A DNA stretch of 64,000 bases, taken from positions 56,755,703 to 56,819,702 of the forward strand of contig CAMGYJ010000002.1 of the NCBI GenBank assembly GCA_946122785.1. Direction: 5' to 3'. Shown here in pieces: positions 23,842 through 34,439 of this stretch. This DNA comes from Linum tenue (Eukaryota; Streptophyta; Magnoliopsida; Malpighiales; Linaceae). The notes under the pieces were generated by a model. The model was not told the DNA's origin, searched no databases, and worked only from the letters and a program-made list of their open reading frames with translations. How positions within the stretch are numbered: the first letter of the stretch is position 1; each line of letters opens with the position of its first letter. Made by a program: the position numbers and the translations under genes.

Positions 23842-25070
23842 TAGGGGTGGGCAACCGGTTCGGTAAACCCGAACCGACCCGAACCGAAACTGAAAAAAAC
23901 CGAACCGAAACCGAACTTTTGTTATTCGGTTCGGAATTCGGAAGGCAAAACCCAATACTTCGGAAACCAGGGTGTGCCCAACCGAACCCGAAATTCCGAA
24001 TTCCGACCGAACAAACCGAAATTCCTCTCCCTCTCACACACAACCCACATTTACAAGCCCACTCTCACACATCCCACAACCCAAGCCCACCCTCACACAC
24101 ATACAGCCCACAACCCCAAGCCCACTCTCTGCCACTAAAACCCTAGCCCATTACAAAATCATATCTTCTTCTTCCTTCTTCTTCCAGAACCAGCATCCTG
24201 CCTCTTTGCCGTCGCCATCCCCTGCCGTGGATGTACCGCCGCCAACTTCCTCTGGCCGGCCATTGGAGTCATATCCTTTCCCTCTCTCTATTCTCTTCTC
24301 ATCGCCGGCCATTTATAATCAAAACCAACCAAATCAAAAAAGACAAAACCTCAGATTAGCAAACCTAGAACAAAACAGAATCAAACAAAAACAAAAACAA
24401 ATGTTGAATCGAAGGAGAGTCTGGATCTGTTCTTACTTCTCGCGGCGGCGCATGTGTCATCGGTGGCCTCTGCTGACCCCGGCGGTGCATGTGTCATTGA
24501 TAGCCTCGGCCAGTGTCCAGTGAGTCGATGAGAGAGAATCAATGAGATTGGGGGTGATTGGGGGAGATTTTTGAATCTCTGTCGAAGGTGGAGGATGAGA
24601 TGCATGGTTGGGGTTGGGGGATTCGGGGAGCGGAGACGATGGTCGGGGATAGAGGGAGATGAGACAAATCGATTTGGGGGAGAACGAAGAGTCAGTGAGG
24701 GTTGGGCTTTGTGGGAGCTGGGAACGACGAAGAGGCAGAGAGAGTTGGCTAATTGTTGCTCTGCTTATGGAATTGGGAAAGAGGCAGAGTTAGATAGCTA
24801 GAGAGAGGGAGAAAAAGCGGAGAAGAGCAAAAAGAGGAGAGAGAGCGAGGTAATGGGTGAAGGGCTGAAGGCAAAGAGGGGAAGTCTTCACGCTGCATAA
24901 ATTCGGTTTTGACAGAAAAATCCGAACCGAACCGAGCTATATTTCGGTTCGGGCAAACCGAACCGAAATATAGTTCGGTTCGAATTCGGTTGGGGTATTT
25001 GTAATCTCGGAAAATCGGCATATACTGGTTCGGTTCGGTTTGAACCGAACCGACCGAACGCCCACCCCTA
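23842..25070. mobile_element. hAT-type non-autonomous element, 1,229 bp, with gene-like interior
   Basis: Termini TAGGGGTGGGCAACCGGTTC and TAGGGGTGGGCGTTCGGTCG (right end reverse-complemented) are flanked by a perfect 8-bp duplication GTACGCCG (23834-23841, 25071-25078). Subterminal regions are dense in AACCGAAC/GTTCGGTT. The middle (about 24150-24890) is GC-richer and resembles genic leader or coding DNA but shows no intact protein, which suggests captured host sequence. Confidence 0.9.
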
Positions 25071-25299
25071 GTACGCCGGGCGTAGCGAATAATTCCTCGT
25101 TGTTGAAGAGGGAGAGGGAGGAATCACCCCTTTATTTGTAATTATAATTTTTTTTTTGTTTTATTTATTTTACTTTAATGTGAAAATGAGTTGGAAATGG
25201 TAGAAGATTAAAATTTATTTTATTTATTATTTTTTAATTGCCACGTCACTGACTTAACGGTCAACTTTGAGGGTTGACTGCCACATCAGACAAAGTTAA

Positions 25300-25430
25300 C
25301 GGAGTTGGACGGAGAGTGACCAAACATGGAATGTTTAACTAATTTGAGTGACCAAGATTGGATTTAAATATTTATAGTGACCAAACATGAACGTTTTTGG
25401 TAATCTCAGTGACCAACCATACAATTAACC
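25300..25430. repeat. AGTGACCAA tandem array, about 31-bp spacing
   Basis: AGTGACCAA recurs at 25315, 25347, 25376 and 25408 with otherwise loosely similar spacers. It is preceded by TTAACGG and TCCGTTAAC-like motifs. This resembles a terminal region seen in many plant transposon families; element borders were not found. Confidence 0.5.
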
Positions 25431-25501
25431 CTTTTTCTTTTTGTTGATGAAATAGTAGGGAGAGTGGAGACACATTATTCGTTTCCTTGGAGCTACCTTT
25501 T

Positions 25502-26666
25502 GGGGTCGTTTGGATTAAGGAATTTAATTTGAGGGATTTGTGAAGGATTTAGTCTCAAATCCCTCAACTGAAAACCCAGGTATTTGTAATTAAGGATTTG
25601 TATTAAATTTCTTGTTTGTTTAGAAAAATAGGTTTTTAATAAGAAATGTCAAATTTCTAATTTGCCCTTTCATTGTTCATCGTGTTGTTCCATCTCTATT
25701 CAGAAAAGGAACCAGATTTGGTCATCGTCATTCCCGTCGCAAGCATCCCCACCAGAGACATATAGTAGTTCCCATCAGCAAGCATCCACAGGCATCCTCA
25801 ATCTCCTTCTCTTTCTTTGATTCTCGTCGTCGTCGCGTCAGATCCGCCGCCACCAATCGAAGGGGGAAGCAGCCAGATCCGTCGCAAGAGTCCCTCTGGG
25901 CTACTGCATGTCGCCGCTGGCCGCTTGAGAAGAAGAAGACGTTACCGGAGAACGTCCAACCGTCGCCGGGTTTGAGAAGAAGAAGACGTTATCGGAATCG
26001 CCTCGATTTACCAGAAATCGCCAATACATAGAATGCCCAATCATCGCACCTACTCTCTTAGCCAGTGGGAGTTCGGAATCGGAAAATGGAGAAGCTCGAG
26101 TCGCCGCCGGTTAGAAGAAGACGGTAGTCGCAAGAACTGGTTCGGAGGAGGAAGAAGGAGAATCGACGTCCTGTGCTCTTGAACCTCGTCGATTATCCAG
26201 GCTTAGCGGAAGGGTAGCAGATCCATAGAAATCGGAGAAGAAATCGAAGAGATCCGCTCAACTCATTCACTGGAAATCGCCCAATCCTGAGATCGCCGGA
26301 GGAAGACAGAGATCGCCGGAGGAAAAATCAACGCCGGAGACAAGTTGTTGCTGGGTTTGGGGAAAAGAAGTTGTCGTCGGAGGTGGGTGTGGTCGGAGAA
26401 GATTGAACAAATGGGAGAGTCAATAGGTTGTAGTGGAGAATAGGTTGGAAGAACAGAAGGATAAGGTTGGAAGAAATAAAAAATATATCAGGGATTTTGA
26501 AATAGCTGGGGGCAATCAGCTATTTTAAAAACCTCTCAATTAGGAATTTCAAAATTCCTTAAGTCCACAATTCCTATACTTCACAAACGCATAATTTTGT
26601 TAAAATCTCTCATGATCAAGAATTGTGGCAAAATTCCTACCTAAATTTCCTGATCCAAACAACCCC
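25502..26666. mobile_element. MITE-like element with inverted ends, 1,165 bp
   Basis: Left end GGGGTCGTTTGGATTAAGGA and right end (reverse-complemented) GGGGTTGTTTGGATCAGGAA form an inverted repeat typical of plant PIF/Harbinger-type MITEs. No clean target duplication is visible: flanks are ...CTTTT and AAGTAT.... The interior (25680-26450) is GC-rich and gene-like, with many ATCGCCGGAG-type phrases, so it may be captured DNA. No transposase. Confidence 0.65.
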
Positions 26667-27860
26667 AAGTATTTTCGTAGACTAACAACCACTAACAAGT
26701 AACAATCAAGTGAAAATAGGAATAAGCACCCCCCATATAATATTAATTAATTAATATGGATGTACATGCTGTGGACGCATTTATTTTTCTTTTTTGGAGG
26801 AAGAAACGTGCATGCAACAAACTACGTGCTTTTGGACTCTATGAACATGTAAGAAACATTTCTGACAAATATGCCAAACCCAAAGTTTCAACAGTTAATA
26901 TATAGGTCAAAATGAATAAAAAACATGATAACAAACTTAACTCGGACGTCCCTTGAAGATGGCAATCACTAATTATATCCATGTTTGACGTACTCTTAGA
27001 ATTAAAGAGTGTTATTTGATGGTATAAGATTTAATTTAAAATTTTTCTGGTGTTAGAGTCTGTGATACTTAAAGGTTTTGTGTTCTAATTTTCATAACTC
27101 ATAATAATGGTAGGTATATGGTCTGAGCAAGTGAGGAACGAGATAATTTAATTAATTGTCTTATTTTACAAAATGAGCAATTTGTAAAGAGAGAATTCGA
27201 ATTATTTACCCCCAAGACAATTGTGATTCCCACAAAACTTATCAATTCAAAAAATTTCAAGTCAAATTGTTTTATTCAAATTTATATTGACAAACGGGTC
27301 AATTTGGCTCACCCGTCTCAAAATTAGATGATTGAGTCAAACTGATTAATTAGAATTTCGCATCCAATCTATTAATCAAAAGATGTTTGGATGGATAATT
27401 AAGAAATGAGATAATTTAATCAATTGTATCAATTTATGAAACGATTCAATTATAACTACTTAGACAATTGATATTTGACTAAAAATGAATCAATTTGAAA
27501 ATTTCCACATCAAATTATTTCATTTAAACTTTTTACTGGCAAACGGATTAATTAAATTCAATTATCTAAAATAATACATTTAAATCAAATTCATCAACTA
27601 CAATTCATCGTCCAAACCACCTCACAAGCAAACTTCTCACCAATAATTCATTCTGCAACCTCCGGTTACAAAATAGTACGCCATGCTTTCTAATGGTAAT
27701 AATTTTATTAGACTCATTTGATCATCTATATGAATTCGGAATTTCCTTCAACATCTTGAAGTAAGGTAATTTGATTTTTTTTACCAATTATAACAGGTTT
27801 CACATGTCGCCTGACATGAAATACAATAGTCATTACTTAATGGTTACTTAATGTTTATCT
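26667..27860. other. AT-rich spacer with an imperfect internal duplication
   Basis: A segment starting GAGATAATTTAATTAATTG at about 27140 recurs with changes near 27410 (GAGATAATTTAATCAATTG), each followed after about 140 bp by GACAAACGG or GGCAAACGG. No genes recognised. Confidence 0.45.
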
Positions 27861-28255
27861 TACGCAATAGTTGTAAAATGTAATTACAGAAGTCTTACGT
27901 AATCGACAGTCCTTTTACGTAATGAATTTTAACCTCGTGTTACGTAAAGTGACAAGTCATTGCGGAAGCCTATGTAACGCTTTTGTTTTTAACTATTATG
28001 TAGAAATGACTATCGTTGCGTAACCTTTACGTAATGTATGTGTATTTTACGTAACGGTTGTAAAGCGTTATTACAAATGCCTTGCGTAATGGAAGGTTAT
28101 TTTACGTAATGATATACTCTCGCATTACGTAAAGTGTTAAATAACTACGAAAGCCTTAAGTAACACTTCCAATTCAACTATTACATAAAAAATAACTATT
28201 GTTTCGCAACCTTTACGCAATGGATGTGTATTTTGCGTAACAGCGGTAAAAGGTC
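27861..28255. repeat. 187-bp tandem repeat rich in TTACGTAA
   Basis: Unit starts align at 27861 (TACGCAATAG), 28048 (TACGTAACGG) and 28234 (TGCGTAACAG), giving periods of 187 and 186 bp and about 2.1 copies. Each unit carries several TTACGTAA or near-matches plus GCATTACGTAAAGTG-like and GTATTTTACGTAAC-like segments. It lies about 180 bp past the stop codon of the minus-strand expansin. Confidence 0.8.
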
Positions 28256-28437
28256 GATTCAAAAACGTTATTTATATGCTTTAATTTATTATCTTTACAT
28301 ATAATAATACTACTATTATTAGACAACAACCACGAAATTATTCTAATTTTTTTTTTTTTGTAATTGATTTTCCTGTTATCCTCAAGCTCAAAGTTTAGTG
28401 ACCCGTAATGGACTCCAACTGTGCGTATTTACTTTTG

Positions 28438-29513
28438 TCAAAACTGACTTCCGGAGAACGTCTGGCCGAAACCCCAGCTCGCCGGAACGACGTTATGCGA
28501 AACCAGCGACCGCCCGTCGCCGATGGTGACCTTGAACGACAACTCCTGCCCGAGAAGAACGGTGTTGGCCTGCCAATTCTGGCCCCAATTCCTCGTCATC
28601 GGAATCCACCCGGTCGTCGCCCCCTTCACCGCCGTCGACACCACGTCACCGCTACCGCCGACGTTACTCACCAGGATCAAATTGAAGGACCCGCTCCCGG
28701 TGATCGTGAACCTCATCCCTCCCTTTCTCTTGCACGCCACCCGCCTGTACTTCACCGGCACGATCCCGGCCTTGTACTGCGCGATGTGGAGAAAAATCGG
28801 CTGCGAGAGGTCGAAATGCTCCCGCGGAGGGTTGCACCAGCCGCCGTTGTCATTCGGCTCGGCGAAATTCGGCGGGCAAAGGTTCGTCACCGTGATGGTG
28901 ATCGCGCCGCGGATGCACCACTGGGCGTCTTCCACGCAGGTGATCTCGTAGCAGGAGCCGCACGCTCTGCCATTGTTGAACAGAGCTGTGCTTAGTGCCG
29001 CCGTCTTCACGCCGTAGCCTTGGCTGTAAAGGTTTCCGTAGCCGCAAGCTCCCCCTGGAGGGAAAAGAAGGTAAAGGTGGAGAAAAATTGATCAGTGGAA
29101 TCCCAGAATTGGGGATTTTTTGGAAACTAGGGTTTTGAAATTGAGATGGAGAAAAATTGATCAGTGGAATCCCAGAATTGGGTTTTTTTTGGAAACTAGG
29201 GTTTTGAAATTGAGATGGCAATTGCACTCGGGGAATCAGGGATTCTAAAAAAAATTTGGTTACCCATTGTGCCAGAGGCATCGCCGCCTCCGTAGAAAGT
29301 GGCGTGAGCGTGAACCCAGTTCCCTTCCACGCCCTGGCTCTTCTGGTGGTGCTTTTTATAAAGCAGAGCTTTTTTCAAGTGGGCTTTATGGAGCAGCGCC
29401 TTCTTTAATTGATGCTTGCTATGCGAAGATTTCTTTCCGTGGACAAGGGTTTGGTTCAAATTGGACAGGGCAAGGAGAGCTAGGATTATAGCAATTCCAA
29501 GGTAAAGCTTCAT
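28438..29513 (-). CDS. alpha-expansin, two exons
   Basis: Exon 1 is 29264-29513 and exon 2 is 28438-29054, joined across a 209-bp GT-AG intron (ATGG|GTAACC ... CCTCCAG|GGGGAG), giving 288 residues. A signal peptide (about 1-26) leads to secretion. The expansin core starts at [14 protein letters not shown], with [17 protein letters not shown] across the splice, Cys residues in the usual places, the GH45-like HFD motif ([10 protein letters not shown]) and a C-terminal CBM63-type domain ending TFSGSQF. Alpha-expansins loosen cellulose-hemicellulose contacts in acidic walls without hydrolysis. Unusual: about 35 residues between signal peptide and core are Lys/His-rich with a LKKALL repeat. The intron position is one conserved in the family. 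It appears functional. Confidence 0.95.
29078..29218. repeat. two-copy 69-bp tandem repeat in the expansin intron and splice-site vicinity
   Basis: Both copies start TGGAGAAAAATTGATCAG (29078 and 29147) and end with TTTTGAAATTGAGATGG. They lie inside the single intron and account for most of its length. Confidence 0.9.
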
Positions 29514-30997
29514 CTTGTGACTATGCTCTGTTTTTCGTTTTTTCTTTCAGGTTACAGGAAACAGGGGGAGTTGGAGAGCTAGAACTGGGATTGCCTGGAG
29601 AAAATGGGGTAGTGGGAGTGTGTATAAATACCAAACAGGTAGTATCTCCATCGGCATGTTCAGCCAAAGAAAAGGATTTTGCTTAACTAGGACTGCGCTA
29701 GAAAAATCAGGGGAACTCAGGGGGTTTGAAAGTTGTTCTGCCATTTTTTGTGACCGTGGAAGTGGAGAAGGAAGAAAATGTCCCGAAAGCTGTTAAATTT
29801 GGGGGTTTGGTTTCATCACCAAATTGGGAAGAGGGAGAGATGTGGGTTAGCTACCAACCTGCAGAAGGGAAGAAGACAAGCGAAGAGAGGAAAAGGCGGG
29901 AGCTAATGGGCTGTCTCATGAATCTCTTTTAAAAAACAGAGACTGTTGTCACTTTCCCGGCCTCCGCCAAGTGGGAATTTTGGTTTTTCTCTTGGAGAGA
30001 GTCTGTGTGAAGTCGGGAGTCTACTGTTAAAATTTTGGTGACTTCCGACTTTCAATTGAATCATGTGTTGGACTCACGTACTTCAAAAACGGATGTAGTA
30101 GCAGAAGAACCTCCTAAACCTTGGGCTCTCCTTTTTGGTTTTAGGAGCTGTTGTGCGTGACTCAACATGGCTATCGATTCGACAAGATAACGAAGTCGAA
30201 CGTGTTAAACGGCTGTAATGGAGTCAATCAAGTTAATATAGAGTTGATCAGGTCTAATATGTTGATGAACTAATAAGATGAAACTCGAAATTATGAATGC
30301 TTATTTCCAACATATTTGTGGCAATGCTTTAATGATTTGTTTCTACTTTCTAATTCTTTGTTTTGTGGGATTCAACAGCAGCGGCTCTTCGAGGACTTCG
30401 GGTTGGCACACATTAGTGGGATCTAGGAATGTGAGCCTGACTTTAACTCAAGGTTTTAGACAGATTTTCCGAGCATATTGGTCGATTTAACTCAAAGCAT
30501 TACATATGATGATAAATTAAAAAGCTAAGTTCAAGAAACTTCTAGGTGAGCGTTGGGCTCCTGACTGATGTCTAGACAACTTAAGGGTTATTTAGGCGCG
30601 TTTAGGTGTTCGAAACAAAAATAAACATCAATTTAATAAAATCACGAATGCATAGATGTAGAAAGTAGAAACACTCAACAACAATCAAAAAGTACATAAA
30701 AAGTTCACTCTTCATCATCCAAATATATCCGTCCAGAAAAACTAAACCAATATAAAAACAAAATTCATTCATCCAGCCACCACTATCTCGTAGAGCGATA
30801 AATATGTTATAGTTGAGAGATCAACTATAATGTTCTTGCACCCACCTTCAAGCTCCAAAAAACAGGGGAACAAAATCAAATTCCTCCACACAACTAATAT
30901 CAACTCCTCATTTACTCATATAGTGATTATCAATGTCAATACCTTCCAAGTTCCAATCTATGTAAAATAATAAAATTATATATTCAAGGTGATTTCT
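29514..30997. other. expansin upstream region and spacer
   Basis: On the minus strand TATTTATA at about 29629-29622 lies 110 bp before the ATG and may be the TATA element. Purine-rich runs follow at 29750-29900. Beyond about 30000 I see no gene. Confidence 0.4.
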
Positions 30998-31129
30998 CAT
31001 TACACGTGGGTGTGGCTAATGATCAAACTAAGGTGCCATAAAATTATAGAAATTGCAGCGAGTTTCATTACATGTGGGTGTGGCCAATGATCAGAGGTGC
31101 CATTAAATTGAAAAAATTGCAGCGAGTTT
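30998..31129. repeat. two-copy 68-bp tandem repeat
   Basis: Copies start CATTACACGTGGGTGTGG (30998) and CATTACATGTGGGTGTGG (31066); both end GCAGCGAGTTT. It lies directly left of the 209-bp direct repeat. Confidence 0.85.
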
Positions 31130-31139
31130 GAGGGACTAA

Positions 31140-31348
31140 TATTGTCTATAAGAAAAAAGACAATATGATTGTTGCCAAGCGCCATTTTGTAACCCATATC
31201 AAAAGCCAAAACCCATGCAATTCATTATCCTTAGTAAATCATTCAATCCGTGTACTGAAACAACAATCATTAACACATGGAGTACAAAACTTTAATCCAT
31301 GTGCTAGCGCCATTTTGTAACCCAGATCAGAAGCCAAAACCCACGCAA
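31140..31348 (+). repeat. 209-bp direct repeat, left copy
   Basis: Nearly identical to 34231-34439 (one difference noted, AGACAAT against AGCCAAT). It contains two partial copies of GCGCCATTTTGTAACCCA. Confidence 0.92.
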
Positions 31349-31597
31349 GTATTATATACTCATTCTATTGTTTTTATTTTTTTCCTTTTCATCTCTCATT
31401 TTGTCTTCTTTCACAGTTGGAGTAACAAGTTATTGCTGCCCCAAATCTCAATCACAATCCGATTTGCTATTTTGGCCGACAACAAAAGCGAAAATGTTGT
31501 CGGAAGACCCACACGGTATCTTACAATTAGTTGAAAATAGGTTTGTCGGATTGCTTTTATATATAATGACTCAGTTTCTCTTTTGGTTATAGAGGTA

Positions 31598-33475
31598 ATG
31601 GCTGAATCCATAACCTTTTGTGAACTTCAACTTGGAACTAGCAATCGGTTCCTCATGGCTAGACTTTTAAACATATGGTCAGAATGTGAGTTAGATGGAA
31701 CTAAATCGATTACCTCAATGCATATGCTTTGGTTGGATAAAGAGGTAAATTTATAAACATTATACACCTACTGGTTTACTCTTATCACAAAACAGTTATT
31801 TTAAGCTTATTTGTAACATTTTAAATCCTTTAGGGACAACTTATGGAAGCAAATGTATCCCATGAAGATTCTGCATATATTTGCAAAGACCTTGAGATTG
31901 GTTGTCTGTATACCATGATGAATCCAACTGTCATACCAGCTAGATCTGAGCGTCGCACTGCATCTTCCAATTTGAGGTTGTATTTTACAAAGGAATCTTC
32001 ATTTAAAGCAATGATCGAATATCGTAGCACAATGCATTTTCCAGATGATTGTTTTTTTCAAAGTCCTTTCAATGGCAGTGGTTCTTCAACAAGTCTTCCA
32101 CCTTGCTTCTCAGGTATTCATTGTTTATATTTAACCCATTGATTTAAACAGATTGTATTAGAAATTGATGTGCTAAATATTGTATATTCCAAAGATCACT
32201 TAGAACAAAACAACTAAAACATTTTCATATTTCAGATATTACAGGATGTGTAACCCATATTACGGAACCAGATAAAGTCAATTCTGAAGTATCTATCTTC
32301 CAGATTTATCTTGAAGATATGAGGTATAACTTATTATTAGTTACTCTAATGTCTTGCTGGAATCAAGATTAGTCTATAATCATACTTATACTCCGTTTTC
32401 CACCTTTATAGTGGAAACAAAGGACTTGTGAGCTATATTGGCACAAGAATTAAAGATTTCTTTCAAAGTGCTCTTGCCAAAGAAGTTTTTTATCCTCTGG
32501 TTGTGACAGCAACAGCTCTCACCCGAAATATCCACGAATATGACCATATTCCACAGTTCTATTTTGTAACATCTCCTGCCAGTCGTCTTATAGTACATTC
32601 GTACAATGAGATGACCAAAGATTTAATGAACAGGTAAATTGCTATATTTATATGTTCACTTTTAATATATTTTGCATGTTTTTTCCAAGAAGTTGTCTAA
32701 TTTAACTTTCAACACACTGTAGGTTCTTTTCTAATAGACTGCCTGTGGATATCATTGATTACAAATCAAAAGAACGGCTTGGATATCTTCGGCGTGACAT
32801 TCCACCTAGAATCTCATTATTAGAATTGACCAACAAGCTGCCTTTAGGAGAAGAAGAAACAGAGGTATCTATCATTACCTTCTATGCTCTGTTATATATT
32901 TGTTAAAGAATTATACTTCAGAAATAGAAATATGTTTCAAATTGACTTTCAATAGTAACAGTGTTTTCAAATATGGCTAAATTCTGTTTTTGGTATTCCT
33001 CCTATATCAAACCATATGACAGATACTCTATCGGTGCAAACTGAAAATAGTCAAATTCGACATTCGTTCTATGACCCGTGAAGTTTTTCCTGGAGACACT
33101 AAGTATTTGCAAATACCTTTCCTTTCTGATTGCCTATTATAAAACTAATATACATTGTTTAAATGAATCTAATCTACATATTTCTTCAGATTATTCTATG
33201 AACTGCAGGCTGAATGTGAATGAGGAAATCACAAGGCAAATGTCATTATTAATCATGCACCTGCTCTTGCTCTGCTTCGTTTGCCACCGATCGAGTTTAA
33301 AAAAATGCCATATGACAAGCGAGTTCAGTTGCTGAAAGAATGCTGTAACAAGAAATTCATGGCAGAACTATACATCATTGGAGAAGAATATCAAGTTCAA
33401 CCACAGATTCACATGTTTACAATTTGGAATCCAAAAGCATTTCAACCATTACTGGATCTTAAACTGAACTTATAA
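31598..33475 (+). CDS. RPA70-like (DUF223-type) OB-fold protein, multi-exon, C-terminus doubtful
   Basis: Exons read as 31598-31744, 31834-32113, 32236-32323, 32412-32633, 32723-32864, 33023-33102 and about 33209-33475. Every junction up to exon 6 has GT-AG borders and keeps frame. The product starts MAESITFCELQLGTSN and contains OB-fold segments with the phrases SITSMHMLWLDKEGQL, DITGCVTHITEP and SGNKGLVSYIGTRIK, as in plant replication protein A 70-kDa-like proteins that bind single-stranded DNA. The conserved last block (NVIINHAPALALLRLPP to LDLKLNL) is in another frame from the simplest exon-6/exon-7 join. Either it is frameshifted, or a weaker splice (GAA|GTTTTT to CACAAG|GCAAAT) is used. 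The zinc-finger region expected before the last OB fold is missing. It is probably Helitron cargo. Confidence 0.72.
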
Positions 33476-34202
33476 ATTCTGTTCTCATTTTGCATTCGAA
33501 GAAGGTATATGTCTTCCCTTTTTTATTTCTAATACAGTAGAATATTTTTATTTATTAACACAATTGAGGCTTTAGATTTGATAATTAGCTTCTACTTTTG
33601 TTATTATTTCAGGTGGTAAGACTAATGGATGAATCAGCTGTTTATCAGAGAAGGAATCAAGGAAAGCCAGAACTAGGAGATATGAATTCCAATTTTATTT
33701 TGTCCATTTCATCCTTTCGGTAGTAGAAGAAGTACATTTATATTGTTCTTGTGTTGTAGGTGTTATATTCAAACTTAGAAAAACAGATACTTCTGTGATT
33801 TCAAGTACATGTATGTCTTTTATTTAGTTCATTTCTTAGTATGTATGCAAAACAATATGTACTCATCTAATTCCCACTTTGTTTTTGCATGTCTTCACTT
33901 CCCTAATCATAAACCACTGGATCCTCAGTATGATTCATAAACCATCGTTTTTGTATGTCATACACTTGCCTAATCAACAGATTTGTTTACCGATTTTTGT
34001 ATGTCATACACTTGCCTAATTTCAGAAGCGCCATTATGTAAAAAGTGCTATAATTAGGCGAAAATTGAATTGTGACTAGCTATATTATAATAGCAACAAT
34101 GAAAAAACAAGATTCTCTATTCTCACACATTCGTGGTGCATGGAATATTTACACACGTAATTTGCATCTCCAACTATTCTACGATACTCAACGAAGCTGC
34201 AT
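33476..34202. other. 3' flank of RPA-like gene within the Helitron-like unit
   Basis: AT-rich. TTTTTGTATGTCATACACTTGCC occurs twice in variant form (about 33948 and 33993), a short direct repeat. No further gene. Confidence 0.45.
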
Positions 34203-34230
34203 CCGGCCATCGGGCCGGGCTCTAGGCTAG
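34203..34230 (+). other. Helitron-type 3' terminal hairpin and CTAG end
   Basis: Perfect 6-bp stem CCGGCC/GGCCGG with a 4-nt loop, 8 nt spacer GCTCTAGG, then CTAG and a flanking T. Confidence 0.7.
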
Positions 34231-34439
34231 TATTGTCTATAAGAAAAAAGCCAATATGATTGTTGCCAAGCGCCATTTTGTAACCCATATCAAAAGCCAA
34301 AACCCATGCAATTCATTATCCTTAGTAAATCATTCAATCCGTGTACTGAAACAACAATCATTAACACATGGAGTACAAAACTTTAATCCATGTGCTAGCG
34401 CCATTTTGTAACCCAGATCAGAAGCCAAAACCCACGCAA
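34231..34439 (+). repeat. 209-bp direct repeat, right copy
   Basis: Begins at the base after the Helitron-type CTAG terminus and has the same length as the left copy. It ends CACGCAA, then continues into TTCATTATCC where the left copy continues into GTATTATA. Confidence 0.92.

Larger units (their letters stand above)
31140..34230 (+). mobile_element. Helitron-like unit carrying an RPA70-like gene
   Basis: The right terminus has a GC hairpin (CCGGCC, loop ATCG, GGCCGG; 34203-34218), then 8 nt, then CTAG at 34227-34230 followed by T. This is the standard Helitron 3' end and A/T insertion context. The RPA-like cargo fits, since plant Helitrons often carry RPA1-like genes. The left terminus is uncertain. 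The 209 bases from 31140, preceded by A, are repeated right after CTAG at 34231; a TCTATAAG inside each repeat (31145, 34236) could be a Helitron 5' end in a tandem arrangement. No Rep/helicase gene is present, so it is non-autonomous. Confidence 0.65.

Noticed and set aside
28408..28995. Long plus-strand open frames over the expansin exon (also 28523-28951)
   Set aside because: They are antisense to a well-conserved coding exon and have no motif; open only because of GC-rich codon use.
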